From the NCBI RefSeq assembly GCF_010389155.1, contig NC_057769.1, positions 30,814,735 through 30,878,734 of the forward strand: 64,000 nucleotides of DNA, written 5' to 3'. Origin of the DNA: Erigeron canadensis (taxonomy: Eukaryota > Streptophyta > Magnoliopsida > Asterales > Asteraceae). Both the position numbers and the translations under genes were made by a program. A model generated the notes under the pieces. The model ran no database searches, was not told the DNA's origin, and saw nothing but the letters and a program-made list of their open reading frames with translations. Positions 24,469-36,925 of this stretch are shown piece by piece. Every line of letters begins with the position of its first letter. Position 1 is the first letter of the stretch.

Positions 24469-24866
24469 TGGATTAAAGATATAGGTGATAATTCGTCTTT
24501 GAAATTGAAATAATAGTTGAAATTTGATCATCAAACTATATAAAAATTTAAGATTGTAAAGGTTTTTTTTATTATTGAAAAATATACATATTTATTATGT
24601 GGCCCATTATGATAATTGCTTTAGCCCAATTATAGGAATTATATTGGGCCACAAATAGAAATCTAAATTTTAATGTAGCCCAATAATTAGAATTGGTTTA
24701 GCCCAGATTTGATTTATGGATTTACTTTTAAATATTTGTAAACAAACAATGTTTTAGATTTTTCCAAAAAACATAGGCCATATCTGACTCATTCCGTGTA
24801 TATTATCAAAATTTCGTTTTTACTCACCAAACTAAAAAAAATATTACATATAAACACTTAGGATGC

Positions 24867-25153
24867 GACCTAAGCATTAAGTCTCCTCTTTAAGAGAAGA
24901 TGATATAGACCTAAACGTCAAGTCTCCTCTTTAAGAGAAGATGATATAGACCGAAGCGTTAAGTCTTCTCTTTAAGAGAAGAGGATATACACCTAAGCGT
25001 TAAGTCTCCTCTTTAAGAGAAGAGGATATAGACCATAGCGTTAAGTCTCCTCTTTAAGAGAAGATGACATAGACCTAAGCGTTAAATCTCCTTTTTAAGA
25101 GAAGAGGATATAGACCTAAACGTTAAGTCTCCTCTTTAAAAGAAGATGATATA
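24867..25153. repeat. 41-bp palindromic minisatellite, seven units
   Basis: Seven units of exactly 41 bp start at 24867, 24908, 24949, 24990, 25031, 25072 and 25113, with no length change between units. Each begins GACC and carries TCTCCTCTT-T-AAGAGAAGA, an inverted repeat with nine-base arms. In unit three the arms are perfectly complementary; in most others one position is mismatched. Units differ by a few substitutions. Helitrons often carry such arrays, which fits the terminus at 24441. Confidence 0.95.
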
Positions 25154-25834
25154 GACCTGTGTTATTAAATAACTTAAAATATATCTTAAAAAAATTGTCT
25201 TAATTTTGAAGTTTGCTAAGTATCCTACACATGACAAACACAAACCATGAAAACATTATTTGAACAAAAATAAATGGCATAAGGATGTACATTCGGGATA
25301 ACAAAACTAAAGAGACAAGCTGTCCAAACCGAAATAAATATTTCTTATTCGACCCTATGAAGTTAAATAGTTGACTATAACTCCTTTTGAAATTTAATAA
25401 CATCAAGAACATCCTAATATCATCAAAATGCACATGATAAATTGATAAAGAATATAGTAATGACAAAAAGGATACACATTTGAATAATATGAAGCATATT
25501 AGCATACATAGATCAAACTGCAATGTCACAAGTAAAGTCAGCAACATCTCAAACAAAGTCATCACTCTAACATATGTTTAAATTAGATTAATGACTCAAA
25601 CATCTCAAATCAATTCATCTATTATCTGAACACACAACCTAAAAGTTATTAATGTAGCTTGGCATATTTCTCAATACACACCACCCTATAAGTGAAGTTT
25701 TCCACCTATACTATCATCATCATGCTAAGAAAATTGTGTTCAGGACCTGAGATAGACTTAGGCATAACTGAGCAAGATCGGTAGGCATAACTTGACGGTT
25801 TAGATTTGGTTTGATTTAAAAAAAACATAAGAGA
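25154..25834. other. AT-rich, no gene seen
   Basis: Minus-strand frames here are hydrophobic by composition only and have no recognisable domain. This may be the remainder of the Helitron that ends at 24441. Confidence 0.45.
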
Positions 25835-25975
25835 TGTCATTCGATATACTTTCGACGAATTCTTAAATTTGAGGGCGAAGCCCGTACGGCTAAGACATTT
25901 GGCTATGACTCTCTATGACCTATCACCCCACCATCTCACCGCCGCAATGAGTGGGTAGTTGCTTTCGTCAAAATC
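25835..25975 (+). mobile_element. Helitron-like repeat module, uninterrupted copy
   Basis: Contains GAGATGTCATTCGATATACT, TTTCGACGAATTC, then CCCGTACGGCTAAGACATT, CTCTATGACCTATCACCCC and CACCGCCGCAATGAGTGGG. The same blocks in the same order occur at about 53700-54590, where a hAT element splits them. The CACCGCCGCAA...GGG end resembles the hairpin region of the Helitron termini listed elsewhere. Confidence 0.6.
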
Positions 25976-28900
25976 AAACATGTTGCAATATATCCACACA
26001 CTTTCAAATTACCATACGCCATCTAAAAAAATGGGCCTTTTGAACACAAAAAGACATGATATATAAAACTTAACCCAATGTAATGAAACATGAGGGTGAC
26101 TTCATTTTCACCATTTCAAACGCACTGCCCAAAATAAACCCTTTAACTCAATTAAAAAAACCACTCTCACAAACACTAAATAATTTTCTGTTCTTATCTT
26201 CTTTGCCCATATATAGAAAGCACCTAAAAAACCATTCCCTTCCTTCACTTATTCGAAACTCAGTTCTAAAACTGTAGTGTTAATATTTATACAATGCTAA
26301 TGAAGTTTTCTGCAAGAAAAAATGATAACAATACATTAACTTCCATCCGCAACTGATAACAACAATACATTAACTTTTAACTTCCATTTCAAATATTTAA
26401 CTGATCAACTAAATAGCAATTGACCATTTTACTCTTAAATATTAAACTTCAGTAACTTGTCATTTAGCTCGGTTTAATATTGTGTTAAAGATGTTGTAAC
26501 AAAGTAAAGTGAACTTAAATGGCTAAGGCTCAAAATGTATATGGGAATAAAAATTGTTAGTATATTAAATCATGTCTTAGAAGTTTGACCCTACCCTTGT
26601 ATTTGCAAAGGCTTTTGCTTAAAAAGTTTAAGTATATCATTACTCTGCATAATCGTTTAATCCTTCACTTGACGGAACATTTCAGTATTATATTAGAGTA
26701 GCTAAATGATTACCTTACCAAATGTTGCCAACGACCCCAACCAGATGAGTTTGTCTGTTCACATTAACTCCAATACGGTAACCTGTTCAAACTTGTTCAC
26801 ATTAAGTTCACCTCTTGAAGTTGCCCAAACCTGTTCAAAATGTCAAGCGAGTTCAAGTTTAAAAGTACTCTCTAATAGCTTCTGCAAGTTAAAAATCAAT
26901 AACTACGTTACAATATAAAAATGATATATATAATAAGTCGACCTTAAAATAGTTTAGTGAAATATATAATAAGTCAACCATGTTCAACAGTCGGGTTGCA
27001 CCATGTTCAATAGTCGGCTTGCACAATGTTCAACAGTTGGGTTGCACCAAGAGGGTACGTTCTTGTACATAACCCATTTTATGTAAATCGTCTCAAATAT
27101 GCATACATTAGGCAAACTGAAACAGCTCATAAGGCAATGCAAACTCATTGAACAGTTAATTACTTAACACATATGTAGAAATAACTTAATAACTACTCAG
27201 ACCTAAAAAATCTAGCCTGCAATACTCTTTCTAAACTATCCTCCAAGTACTAAAACATTAGTTGTTTAACAAACTTACAAAGTCGGTACCTGATCAAGAA
27301 CTCCAACAGATTTAACCCCTTCAATCAGCAAACTCAACACACGAATTTGAAGGTCTTCCAAATCCTTAGCAAAAGGCGCCTACTGTCCATACATTTCTCT
27401 GGCATGCTGCAAATAAGAAACAAAAAAGAAAAAAGTCTTGTCAACATAATCAGCCCGGTTCATATCAAAGGATTGCCAATGAAGGGACGAAATTTCGGCG
27501 TGAACTTTCAGTACAATGGACATGTAAATCAATACTATAGAAAAATCACCATCACAAGGGTTTATACATGAGATAAACAAAACAAAATGCAAAGAATGAC
27601 ACCTACTTAAAGAACAATACTGCTTATATGAAACCATTCTATCTATACAATGAAACCAACAAATTAAATATAAAATGAAGTGTGCGAGTTGTATTGAAAA
27701 AATAAATTACCACTTCGTTCATAATCCCTCATATCAGTTTGTCCAGTTGATTCTCAAGCTTACCACATTCAATTTATAAGTCCATCTCCTTGACTCCTAT
27801 TGAACATATAATCGACATCATTTTAAAATCAATAATAAAGATAACATTCAAGAGATAAGAAATCTAAAAGATTCGAAGAGAATGGTTTGGCCATTAATCC
27901 AAGGTGAATACTAAAAGTAGAATAGTAGTTGGTAGAAAATGGTAACTAAAATATAAGCAATCTGTTTCTCTCAACCTGTTTTGGTTCTCTGAATGGTTAG
28001 ATTTATTATGTGTTTCAATGGTGTCGTCAACCTGTCAAGTCAATAACGAAAAATATAAGCAAGGTAGCACCATAGCACTTGAAAGCTAAAATAGAACTAA
28101 AGTTATAAAAAGATTATTAATATTACAGATTGTATTATCTCATGTTGAGAATCCACTAACCATGTAGCCTTTGTAATCATGAGCAAGATAGATGAATGTG
28201 TCCTATTTCCAGGTAAATATCTGCAAAAATGACAACAAAATGATTAACTAATCGAAATAAGAACACATTGAATGTGTAGAAGTCATGTTTGAAAAACATA
28301 ATGCTTGTGTAGAACTTCATTCCTCCTCTGTATGGCATCTTAAGGGACTGTAGAAATCTACACAACTATACACCACGTTCTAAATCACTCAAGGACTTCT
28401 ACTATCATTAAACCCAACAATTACATTAGCATCTAAAACATCCAAAACGGCAGCAAGATACCTTGAGAACGGCCTCCAAATCTGCCCAAAACAGCAGCAA
28501 AATCAGCCTCTAAAACTGCACAAAACACCAGACAACACAACAGCAAAATCTGCCTCAAAACAACCTGAAAAGCTGCACAAAACAACCTCAAAACAACAGC
28601 AAATTTGCCTCATAAGGACCACAAAAATCTGTACAAAACAGCGTACAAGAAGCAGCTAAACAGCAACACATAACTTTCCAAACAAAACAACAATTTTATA
28701 GCTCCCAAACAACAAATTTACTGCAAAACCGTAGCATAAGCAATAGGCGAAACAAAAACTGCATAAAATTTGAATACTAATTTGTTTATTTGTTTGACCT
28801 AATAGCCTTCAGACGCTTACACCTTGTTTCAAACAAATTTAATAAAAGTTGAGTTTATTGTATTGTTTTACATAACTTGATCATTTTATCATTAAAATAG

Positions 28901-29497
28901 TTGTTTTTCTCCATTGACTAAATAAAGTCAAACATGTATCATTCTAAGTTTCTAACTAATACCATCAAAACCAAGAAGCATATCCGATTTCCAATAAAAA
29001 AAATACAGCTATAAACTTAAGACGTTAAACCACATAAAAAAGAAAACTTTGCAAAGTTTTAGTCATATGCCTGTTACGTATATCATCAATAACATGGCAG
29101 CAAGCAGCAACAACCCTTTTACCTTTCCCTTTGATGGTTATAAGAGTTACCGATTGGACATGACATCGAAACATCATATTTTCTGAACTTTCCTCAAAGA
29201 CCTCCATATATGCTCCCACTTCTGAAACAATTAAAATCCAAAAGATTATCAAAAGACAAAATATGATGTCTTTGCAAAAATGTTATGTCACAATTGAACC
29301 CATGCCTGTTCACCAAGACATATGTCACAAAAGACTAAAAAAATGTTGTGTCACATATTACTAATATCCCCAAATTTCTTTTACACATTTCATCGAACAC
29401 TTTATATGCATCACCAAAAGTTTTGTTTCTTTATATTATAATCACCTGAATCATAAAATTAAGGAATCACTTTTTATCATAGAAAAACATATCTAAA
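25976..29497. other. Intergenic, no gene seen
   Basis: AT-rich sequence with a 23-bp triplicate at 26980-27048 and, at about 28440-28650, a degenerate CA-rich stretch repeating words like AAAACAGCAGCAAAATCTGCC. Several short open frames exist, but none has a domain, a plausible start context or splice-compatible neighbours that I could support. Confidence 0.5.
26980..27048. repeat. 23-bp tandem repeat, three units
   Basis: Three adjacent copies of ATGTTCAACAGTCGGGTTGC plus ACC or ACA, differing at a few positions. A shorter related word, AAGTCGACC/AAGTCAACC with ATATATAAT, lies just upstream. Confidence 0.85.
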
Positions 29498-29502
29498 TGA
29501 CC

Positions 29503-30453
29503 TGTTAGGTCAAAAATCGACTAAGTATGATTTGTTCAAAATAATTGAGGTTCAGTGAAGAAAGCTTGCTCAGGATTCTGAAGTCATTCAGAATAAAGCT
29601 CACTAAAGCTTCACTTCAGATTCAGAATCAACCTACACTAAAGACGTTCAGACTGAAGTCAAAGACTGAAGACTGAGGAAGAAGATCATCTCAGAAGCAG
29701 AGCTCAGAGAAGATCTTACCTGAAGTTGAATCTGAAGAGGCTCAGTGAAAAAGTACTTACAACACTTTTTCACTGATTACGAGGAAAGTCTTTTTGCAGC
29801 TTTAACTACCTTTACCCGGTTAATTACTCTATACCTGGGATTGGGAAAGTTTTAGCAAAAGGTTGGGAATAAAGTATGTCAAGTCACATCAAAGAAACTT
29901 ACATACTTTACCTTAAACAAACATGTTATGGATTTGTCCCACAAATTTATAAATGCATCCAACCATATTTGTACGGCATATTGCCATGTCATCAAGACAT
30001 GTTTGCCTATAAATATAAGACTTCTCACACTTGCAAAACTGCTTGGAACTTTGGCAATTGCAACGTGTGATATTACTCTAAGTATTCTTATGAGTAATTC
30101 CTTGTCGCATAGATCATTTGTATTTCTGGGGTTGCTTAGATATTTTCACAAGTGTGATTATCTTTGTTCCGCAACAACTCTTGTATTTTGTTTATAAAAA
30201 TAAATAAAATACATTGAAAAATACATCTCGACTCATTGCCATAATACTTGAATATACTTAGTATTTATATAGTTTCATGCACTTATTCTTAATTGTTCAT
30301 ATCCATATCTAGATCGTGGTACTTAACTAGTCATTATCTAGATTCAAACCACTTGCCAGTCGGGTTACTTGATATACTTGTTTTTATTACTAACCTATTT
30401 TATATCTTGTTATATCTTGTTCTCTTTATACATCTTGTGAAGGTGGACTCACA
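29503..30453 (+). mobile_element. Solo LTR
   Basis: A 951-bp segment starting TGTTAGG and ending CTCACA, flanked by the 5-bp direct repeat TGACC at 29498-29502 and 30454-30458. Inside are a TATA box (CTATAAATATA near 30006) and downstream AATAAA-type signals near 30196-30210, in the order expected for U3-R-U5. No internal retrotransposon sequence lies on either side, so this is best read as a solo LTR left by recombination. I cannot assign it to copia or gypsy. Confidence 0.65.
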
Positions 30454-32022
30454 TGACCCATCAGCTACAAAAACCAGATGAATCCCTTCAAAATCTTTGA
30501 CACCAGAATCTCCTAAAATAAAGAATACAGATATATTCCGTCCCACTTGGTTATCATTTACGCAATATTTTAAAATCTTTCCCCATATTTTCTCTTTACG
30601 AAATCTGATATAAATTAAACACACAAGATTAAAACACTAAAACCAATAACTCACCTTGTTATTTCCTTCATCAAATTCCATATGAATCCATTATCGTATG
30701 TTATCGGACTTTACATCTTGTCACATAAATTATTCCGAGCTCTCCATTGACGAATTAATCGCTTTGAATGATGTTTTTCTTCCTGGAACTTCATCTTTAA
30801 TCTCGTTATCTACAACCCTTCACATCAAAGAAAATATAATAAAACCCACTAACAAAAACATTAATAATATATAAAAAAAAAACTAATCAAATGATGGAAA
30901 ACAAAACCTAGTGTAGTGATTTATAGACAAACCTTGGTAAATACGGGAGAAAAAGGAGAGAAAGGAGGAAAGACGATGCAAAGAAAGAAAGATAAAAAAA
31001 ATGAAAATAAGATTGTACTGAAAGCATATTTCACCCACACACACAGAAATTATTTCAAATTTAAAATCCCCCCCCCCCTCTCTCTCTTCTCTGTCTTCAT
31101 TTTCAGTTAAACACATATCCCCACACATCTATTTCAAAGACCCGCCCATTTCATTTTTGAATTTCCTGACATAACTATGCAGTCAAAGTACCTTTGAAAC
31201 CCCACATATCACTTTCATACTTTCCTATACATACATATATACGTATACAATAAATCACATAGTATAAACACCTTCAAATACACACCAATTTCATCATCAA
31301 AAAGTTAAAAAACTGACGTGGCCTATCTATCTATTTGAGAATTCCTATTTTGTGACATCATGCGAAATCCTCCTCTAGTAGAGAAGGAGATACTTTTTAC
31401 CTCGTAACCTTCATTAGTTACATCACGATAAATAAATAAGTCATTCACAACCATTTTGTATTGATAATGTATACCCGTACAAGTTTTTAGGCTCACAAAT
31501 GTATTCTTCACAACTTATATCGTAAAACCTCTTTAAGTTAATAAATTATTAATTTAATTAATAAAATATCATAGTCCCGACATTATTAATTTTTGAGATT
31601 TTATTATACATAAAAGGAAATATATTTATTGAAGTATGACTCCATTTGTGTAGAAAGCATATATACATTAATTATGTCATTATATGATGATTTCTTCCTC
31701 TTTGGGAGCTTTTATGGAAACTAGTACTCGTAGTTTTTCCAAGTAAAACACGGGTCCTAACTAGCCAGGTTTTATACAAGATACGAAGGCCAATGGAAAA
31801 CACGGGTCTTAACTAGCCAAAACCGCCCTTCTCCTTCTATATATGTAGCGTATGTCGAAGACCAGGTTTACAGAACACATGCGTAATGCGTTGACAAAAT
31901 AGCAACAGATAAACAGACCAAGAGAGTCAAGAGTGTGTTTTTTTCTGTTTCATGTATGTTTGAGACAAACTAAATAAAGCAAAGAATTAATAAAGAAACT
32001 TTTCTTTCTTTTCGTTTGTGAT

Positions 32023-32236
32023 GGTTTATCTCGACCGGTAATATATCTATTTCCGTTACATACTTACATGTATATGAACCTTTTTTTTTCCCAATCCTTA
32101 TTTAGTAGTTAAATTAAATAACTTAATTGGTTTATCTCGACCGGTAATATATCTATTTCCGTTACATACTTACATGTATATGAAACTTTTTTTTTTTTTC
32201 CAATCCTTATTTAGTAGTTAAATTAAATAACTTAAT
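32023..32236. repeat. 106-bp tandem duplication
   Basis: GGTTTATCTCGACCGGTAAT begins at 32023 and again at 32129, and the following roughly 100 bases are nearly identical. They differ mainly in the length of an internal T run (near 32082 and 32190). Confidence 0.9.
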
Positions 32237-32238
32237 TT

Positions 32239-32406
32239 AATCCAACACTAAGCACGCAGGATATTATATTCTACGACTCAAAATTTATTTAAATCACAGT
32301 GAATTGATTGATGGCAAAATTTATTTAATCCAACACTAAGCACGCATGATATTATATTCTTCGACTCAAAACTTATTTAAATCATAGTTAGTATAAAATC
32401 GATCAT
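32239..32406. repeat. 88-bp tandem duplication
   Basis: AATCCAACACTAAGCACGCA starts at 32239 and again at 32327. The two copies continue through GATATTATATTCT, CGACTCAAAA and TTATTTAAATCA with a few substitutions. This duplication abuts the 106-bp one. Confidence 0.85.
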
Positions 32407-32520
32407 AAATATGTTCTGGGTAGGTCTAGAATGCTTTCGCTGTTGTATTTCTAGATTTTGTAATCTGTTGTATCTTGTCCACTAGGGGAGTTATAGTATA
32501 ATTTTTGCCGTTCGAAAAAA
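32407..32520 (+). mobile_element. 5'-truncated LINE 3' end
   Basis: About 114 bases ending ATAATTTTTGCCGTTCG plus an A tail, a typical LINE 3' untranslated region as I recall from plant genomes. The target word ATCGATCAT, with leading A residues shared with the tail, occurs just before it (32398-32406) and just after it (32523-32531). A 3' fragment with an A tail and a target duplication is the signature of abortive LINE retrotransposition. Confidence 0.75.
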
Positions 32521-33305
32521 AAATCGATCATCTCGATAATATATGATTCTCACTTTTAATTAACAAAACTTATAAATAAAAAAATTCAACTGGCCATTAG
32601 TTGACTTGATTAACGCTAAATTATTGAGATTTGTGTAAGTTATACAAGTGGCTTTCATTAAGATTTGTGTTAAATTAATAAAACACACAACTGGCTTTCG
32701 TTCCAAAAAAATTCATGTCGTTTCTTCTTTGTCGTTTCAAATGATTCCCTTTGATTAATTAGCTATGATCAAACAAACCTCAAGGGCACCCACAATCCCA
32801 CAACGTGCGAACACATCATATGTCCGTTAGCATCTGTCTATGTATTTATAAGTTATATTATATTTGAGAATAGCCCACGAATAGGAAGTCTAACTTGTTT
32901 GCTAGCTTATATAAAAACGACCCTACGTATATGACCAAAAAATGTGCAACTTTTATAAGCATTAATTTGGGATTGGGATAATGAGATTCATTTGTCATGT
33001 AATTATATATGTAAATGACAATGAGTCATTGGTCTAGTGCGTGGTCCGAAAAGAAATGAGCATTTTTGCCTTTATAAAGGTCCGGAGAGGCGTTGAATAT
33101 CAGCAACTAATATCTGACGTTAAAAGTAATATAATTATAAGAATTGAATAAATAAAAAATGAACTTTACTAAATATATTTCAGATATCTTCTAAACCAAA
33201 ATAAAACAAATCTCTTATTTATACATCAATATTTATACAAATAATCATGCCGAATAAATCAAATAAATGAGCTAAAAATTTGATAAACTTGAGCAAAACA
33301 CTTGG

Positions 33306-35240
33306 TTATATATTTTGAGGATCGTCCGGTCTATAAAGCTTCAACCAACGATTATTCAGAGGTTGAATCGGCCGTGCATTAACTTCCGCATCCTGTTACA
33401 TATATCACACGTTACGCCATAAGATACACATTTCATATTCGAATACACTTTGTTTGATATATGCATAATAAAGTATACTTACGTCATGAACAGCTTCGCG
33501 GATTGTATGCAATTGTTCTCGTGAAGCCGTTCTCACCTGACAAAATGATAGCCATATGTGAACCGATTTATTTAGCGTGTTGTTACATATATAGGTATCA
33601 TGAAAAGAAAAGAAAAATAGTAAAAAAAAAATTGTTACCTTTTTGACAATGGTCCAAATAACATTTTGGGTGCACGGAGGAGTGGTTAGTGAGCCCATAT
33701 ATCTATAATATTTTCTGCTCCCGATTTTTATTTGTCGTGGATCAAGAATTCCCACGCTTGTTTCCACTCCTTTTGTAGAAGCCGATGCTTTAAAATGTGG
33801 TTCCATCTGATTAAATAACATACATCAAAAATTAATTTCCAATGTCAATTAAGATTATTACGTAGGTCAAAAGAACATCTAGTTTGGTTAAACTTTTCAA
33901 TATTAATTAATATATTATATTCACCCATGGTCCTTGGTTTTGAATTTAGAGAGAGAAGTCAAAGTTTGATATTCACTTTCTACAAAATGGTCGAAGGTAT
34001 TTTTGGAAACATTTTTATTATTGGAGGACAAAGGTAAGACTAACTATATCTGTTGTTTTTTTTGTTATTTATTATTATTATTATTTTTTAACTCATATTA
34101 TTTCATCTAAAGACAAGATTGGATATGAGTGTTATTTTTTTCAAAATATTACTCATCAATTAACATCGATCGCAGATTCAACTTGATTTCAACAACTTGT
34201 AAATGTAGGTATTGTGTGGTTTATATTTTTGTATAATTAAATGACTTTTTGAAAAATATATAATATAATAAAATATTATATTATATACTCTAATAAGCAT
34301 TTGATGACCTACCATTGACAAAAGAGAATCAGGACGACCAATCTTGTACATGATTCCAATCACTGCAATTTTCCCATCTGTACTTTGATGAACCAAGTGT
34401 AACTCCAGATTGAACCTGAAAATGTATGCAACACAAATTATATATGGTTTTCCAAGAAATTATTTTTGTGACCGAAATCGGAAATATTTTGGTACTACTA
34501 TCTTATATATATACCTTCGGCCATTGATCGTGTGCTCAGAAGGAGCGTGCCAATGAAGCTGGTTTAGCTGATACTCGGTTTCGTTTATACGAATATGTCC
34601 TGCTCCCCCGATCCATTTCAACTATATATAGGTTAATAATTTAATTTAGTACATTTATAGAATTATCAAGTAGAAGCAAAAGAGTTTTCTTGCCTTATAA
34701 TTTCATGAATAGGATTAATTATATGAAACAATACAATATCTAAAAACTAATTGTAAGCACCATATATATATAGGTAGTTTAGAAGTAGAATAGATGTGCC
34801 GTTGAAAAAAAATAAAATAAAATTGTAAGCACTACGTACCATCATATCGTGGCCTCGGTTGATAAGAGTCGAGTTAGCAGATTTGTAATCTCGATTAAGC
34901 CTTCCAAGTTGTGAAGTTATTTGAACCCTTTTATGAGAAAGATCAATTGGTGACTGCAAATCTCCTTGATTACACATGCTCCATTCAGAATGGATCTCTC
35001 CCCAATGTAGTGGTCCATTTGGACTGTTTACATCGTACGTAAACTCGTGTTCATCATCTACATTATCAATATGTTAAACTATCATTATATACAAAAACAT
35101 TGATTAATAATGTTGAACTTAATTAAAGCAATATTATCAAATCAAGACTCACCAACTTCTTGAGATGTTGCAAATGGTACCAAATAAATGATGAAAAGAG
35201 CAATGAAGATGGAAGAAAACCATAAGCTTTTGAAATCCAT
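33306..35240 (-). CDS. Alpha carbonic anhydrase, array copy 1
   Basis: Secreted alpha-type carbonic anhydrase (ACA7/nectarin-3-like), catalysing CO2 + H2O to bicarbonate. Seven exons on the minus strand: 35240-35153, 35057-34840, 34621-34515, 34415-34313, 33806-33639, 33536-33483, 33392-33306, with GT-AG introns, 825 bases, 274 aa. A signal peptide covers about residues 1-26. Zinc ligands are His125 and His127 (QLHWH) and His144 (LELH). Thr213 in GSLTTPPC is the gatekeeper threonine, and the Cys pair expected for a disulfide (SMCNQGD, PPCTQ) is present. Length and domain are complete, so an active enzyme is predicted. It is the most diverged of three tandem copies. A TATA-like TATATAAATA lies about 55 bases upstream of the ATG on the minus strand. 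Confidence 0.95.
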
Positions 35241-36168
35241 TTTTCTTTGTAGTTGTTTGAAATGTTTGCGTATCAACTATTGATATTTGTATATTTATAT
35301 ATCACTTGATATGATACGTATTGTATAATATATATGGAGAGGGAGATATATATATGAAAAGATTTACGAGGAAGGTGTGAATGAACAAATATAGGTGTTT
35401 AATATTGACCAAAAGACCATATATGTATGTGGTGACATTAAAAAGAGTTAAAATTTCTTTGTTTCTAGTGATGATCGAAGTATTTTAAAAACTTTATTCT
35501 CTAGATGATATGGGTCTTTTGGCAGGTGAAGTTTGGAAACACGTACAAAAAGAGATGTGAATTTGACGAACACTATTAAAAATAATGACAACTCTTCAAA
35601 GAAATTCTGGAGTTGCCATCGTGGTTGTAACCAACAAGGATCCCACATTCCAAAAGGTTACTGGACCGGTCGTTAGGCCCAAAATTGTGATTGGATAATT
35701 GGGCACTAATTTTTGCCCTTGGAGTAAAAAAGTTGTTTTTCTAACAATAAAAATGACACGTATCACGAATGTGTTTTTCGGAAGTTTGTTAAATTAAAAC
35801 TTAATTAATTAACTTGATTAGAATAAACAACAATATAATAGACTTAAACTTCAAGTTATATTATGAAACACTGAACCAGTTGCATAAAAATATATTGTTT
35901 AATTTGAGTATTTTAAACTAAAAAATTGGCTTAACTAGGAACCGTTAGAAAACAAAGACGTAGATCTTTGTTTTGTTTGACAATAAAAAAGAACATTAAA
36001 GATAGGAAGTTGTTGGGTTTAATAGGTCACGTTCCAAATTTATATTCATGTATGTATTTCCTTTTACACAATTACATTTAAATTAATAACCTATACGTAC
36101 CACTCGCCGTTTTCATCACCATCAGTTGCCACGAGTATTACTATATAACCCTCGTTTGGTACCACCGG

Positions 36169-36925
36169 CAGGGATGGAGCCAGGAATTTTTTTGCAAGGG
36201 GGCAAAATTAAAAGTTATTTGTCATATTTAAAACAGTCGTATCCGAAAATAAAATAAAAAAAACAAAACAAAAAAAGAGTCCTAGCTTGAAAATAAAAAA
36301 TGAACCCTCAAAAGAATTTGTTATCTACACCAGGTCTAATACTCATATTTAAAAATACTAGTTTTTCTTAATAAATAATGATCACACGTATCAAACAAGA
36401 TTTTATTAAATGAAAACGTATTCAATCATATAATACAAGAAACCCAAAAAATATACTTCTTTAGATATACTGAAATTAGCTTTTATATATATATATATAT
36501 TCTCTACATTATGATAATTATAATTAATTGTTTTTGATAAATATATATAATAAATTAAAAGAAAATACATTTTCTATAAACAGTTCCACTATAATATACT
36601 ACATATTTACATATCCAAACAACGAAAGTTTTTTCTCTAAACTATACTTCATTCTTTATATTAAAAATCAAAACAACTCGGGTTTTTTTAATATCTTAAT
36701 GAAAAAGTTTATCTTAAAATTAATGTTTGATGACCAATGACATACAAATAATAAGTTTATGACAAGTTGACAACGAAGGTAACATTTATATTTATTTCTT
36801 ATTTATTTTTTCTTACTTTTACAAGGAAATTACAAATATACAATTTAAATTTTAAAAAATTACATTGTACTAAAATTGAAGTAGGGGCAACTGACCCCGC
36901 TGCCCCCAAGCTGGAGCCGTCCCTG
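36169..36925. mobile_element. Non-autonomous hAT element
   Basis: A 757-bp element with ends CAGGGATGGAGCCAGG and (reverse complement) CAGGGACGGCTCCAGC, flanked by the 8-bp duplication ACCACCGG at 36161-36168 and 36926-36933. Just inside each end is a G-rich word (AAGGGGGCAAAA; GCTTGGGGGCAGC on the other strand). The interior is AT-rich with no transposase. Confidence 0.9.

Larger units (their letters stand above)
30459..33305. other. Intergenic, no gene seen
   Basis: Contains a purine-rich and then pyrimidine-rich tract at about 30945-31090, two lines of AACACGGGTC...AACTAGCC at about 31745-31780, two tandem duplications and a truncated LINE (listed separately). The part nearest 33305 is the probable 3' untranslated region of the first carbonic anhydrase gene. 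Confidence 0.5.

Noticed and set aside
24867..25153. CRISPR-like regular repeat array
   Set aside because: Units are contiguous 41-bp copies with no unique spacers, the genome is plant, and no cas genes exist. It is a minisatellite.
25200..25565. Minus-strand 121-codon hydrophobic frame
   Set aside because: Hydrophobicity follows from T-rich composition; no conserved motif, start context or neighbour exons.
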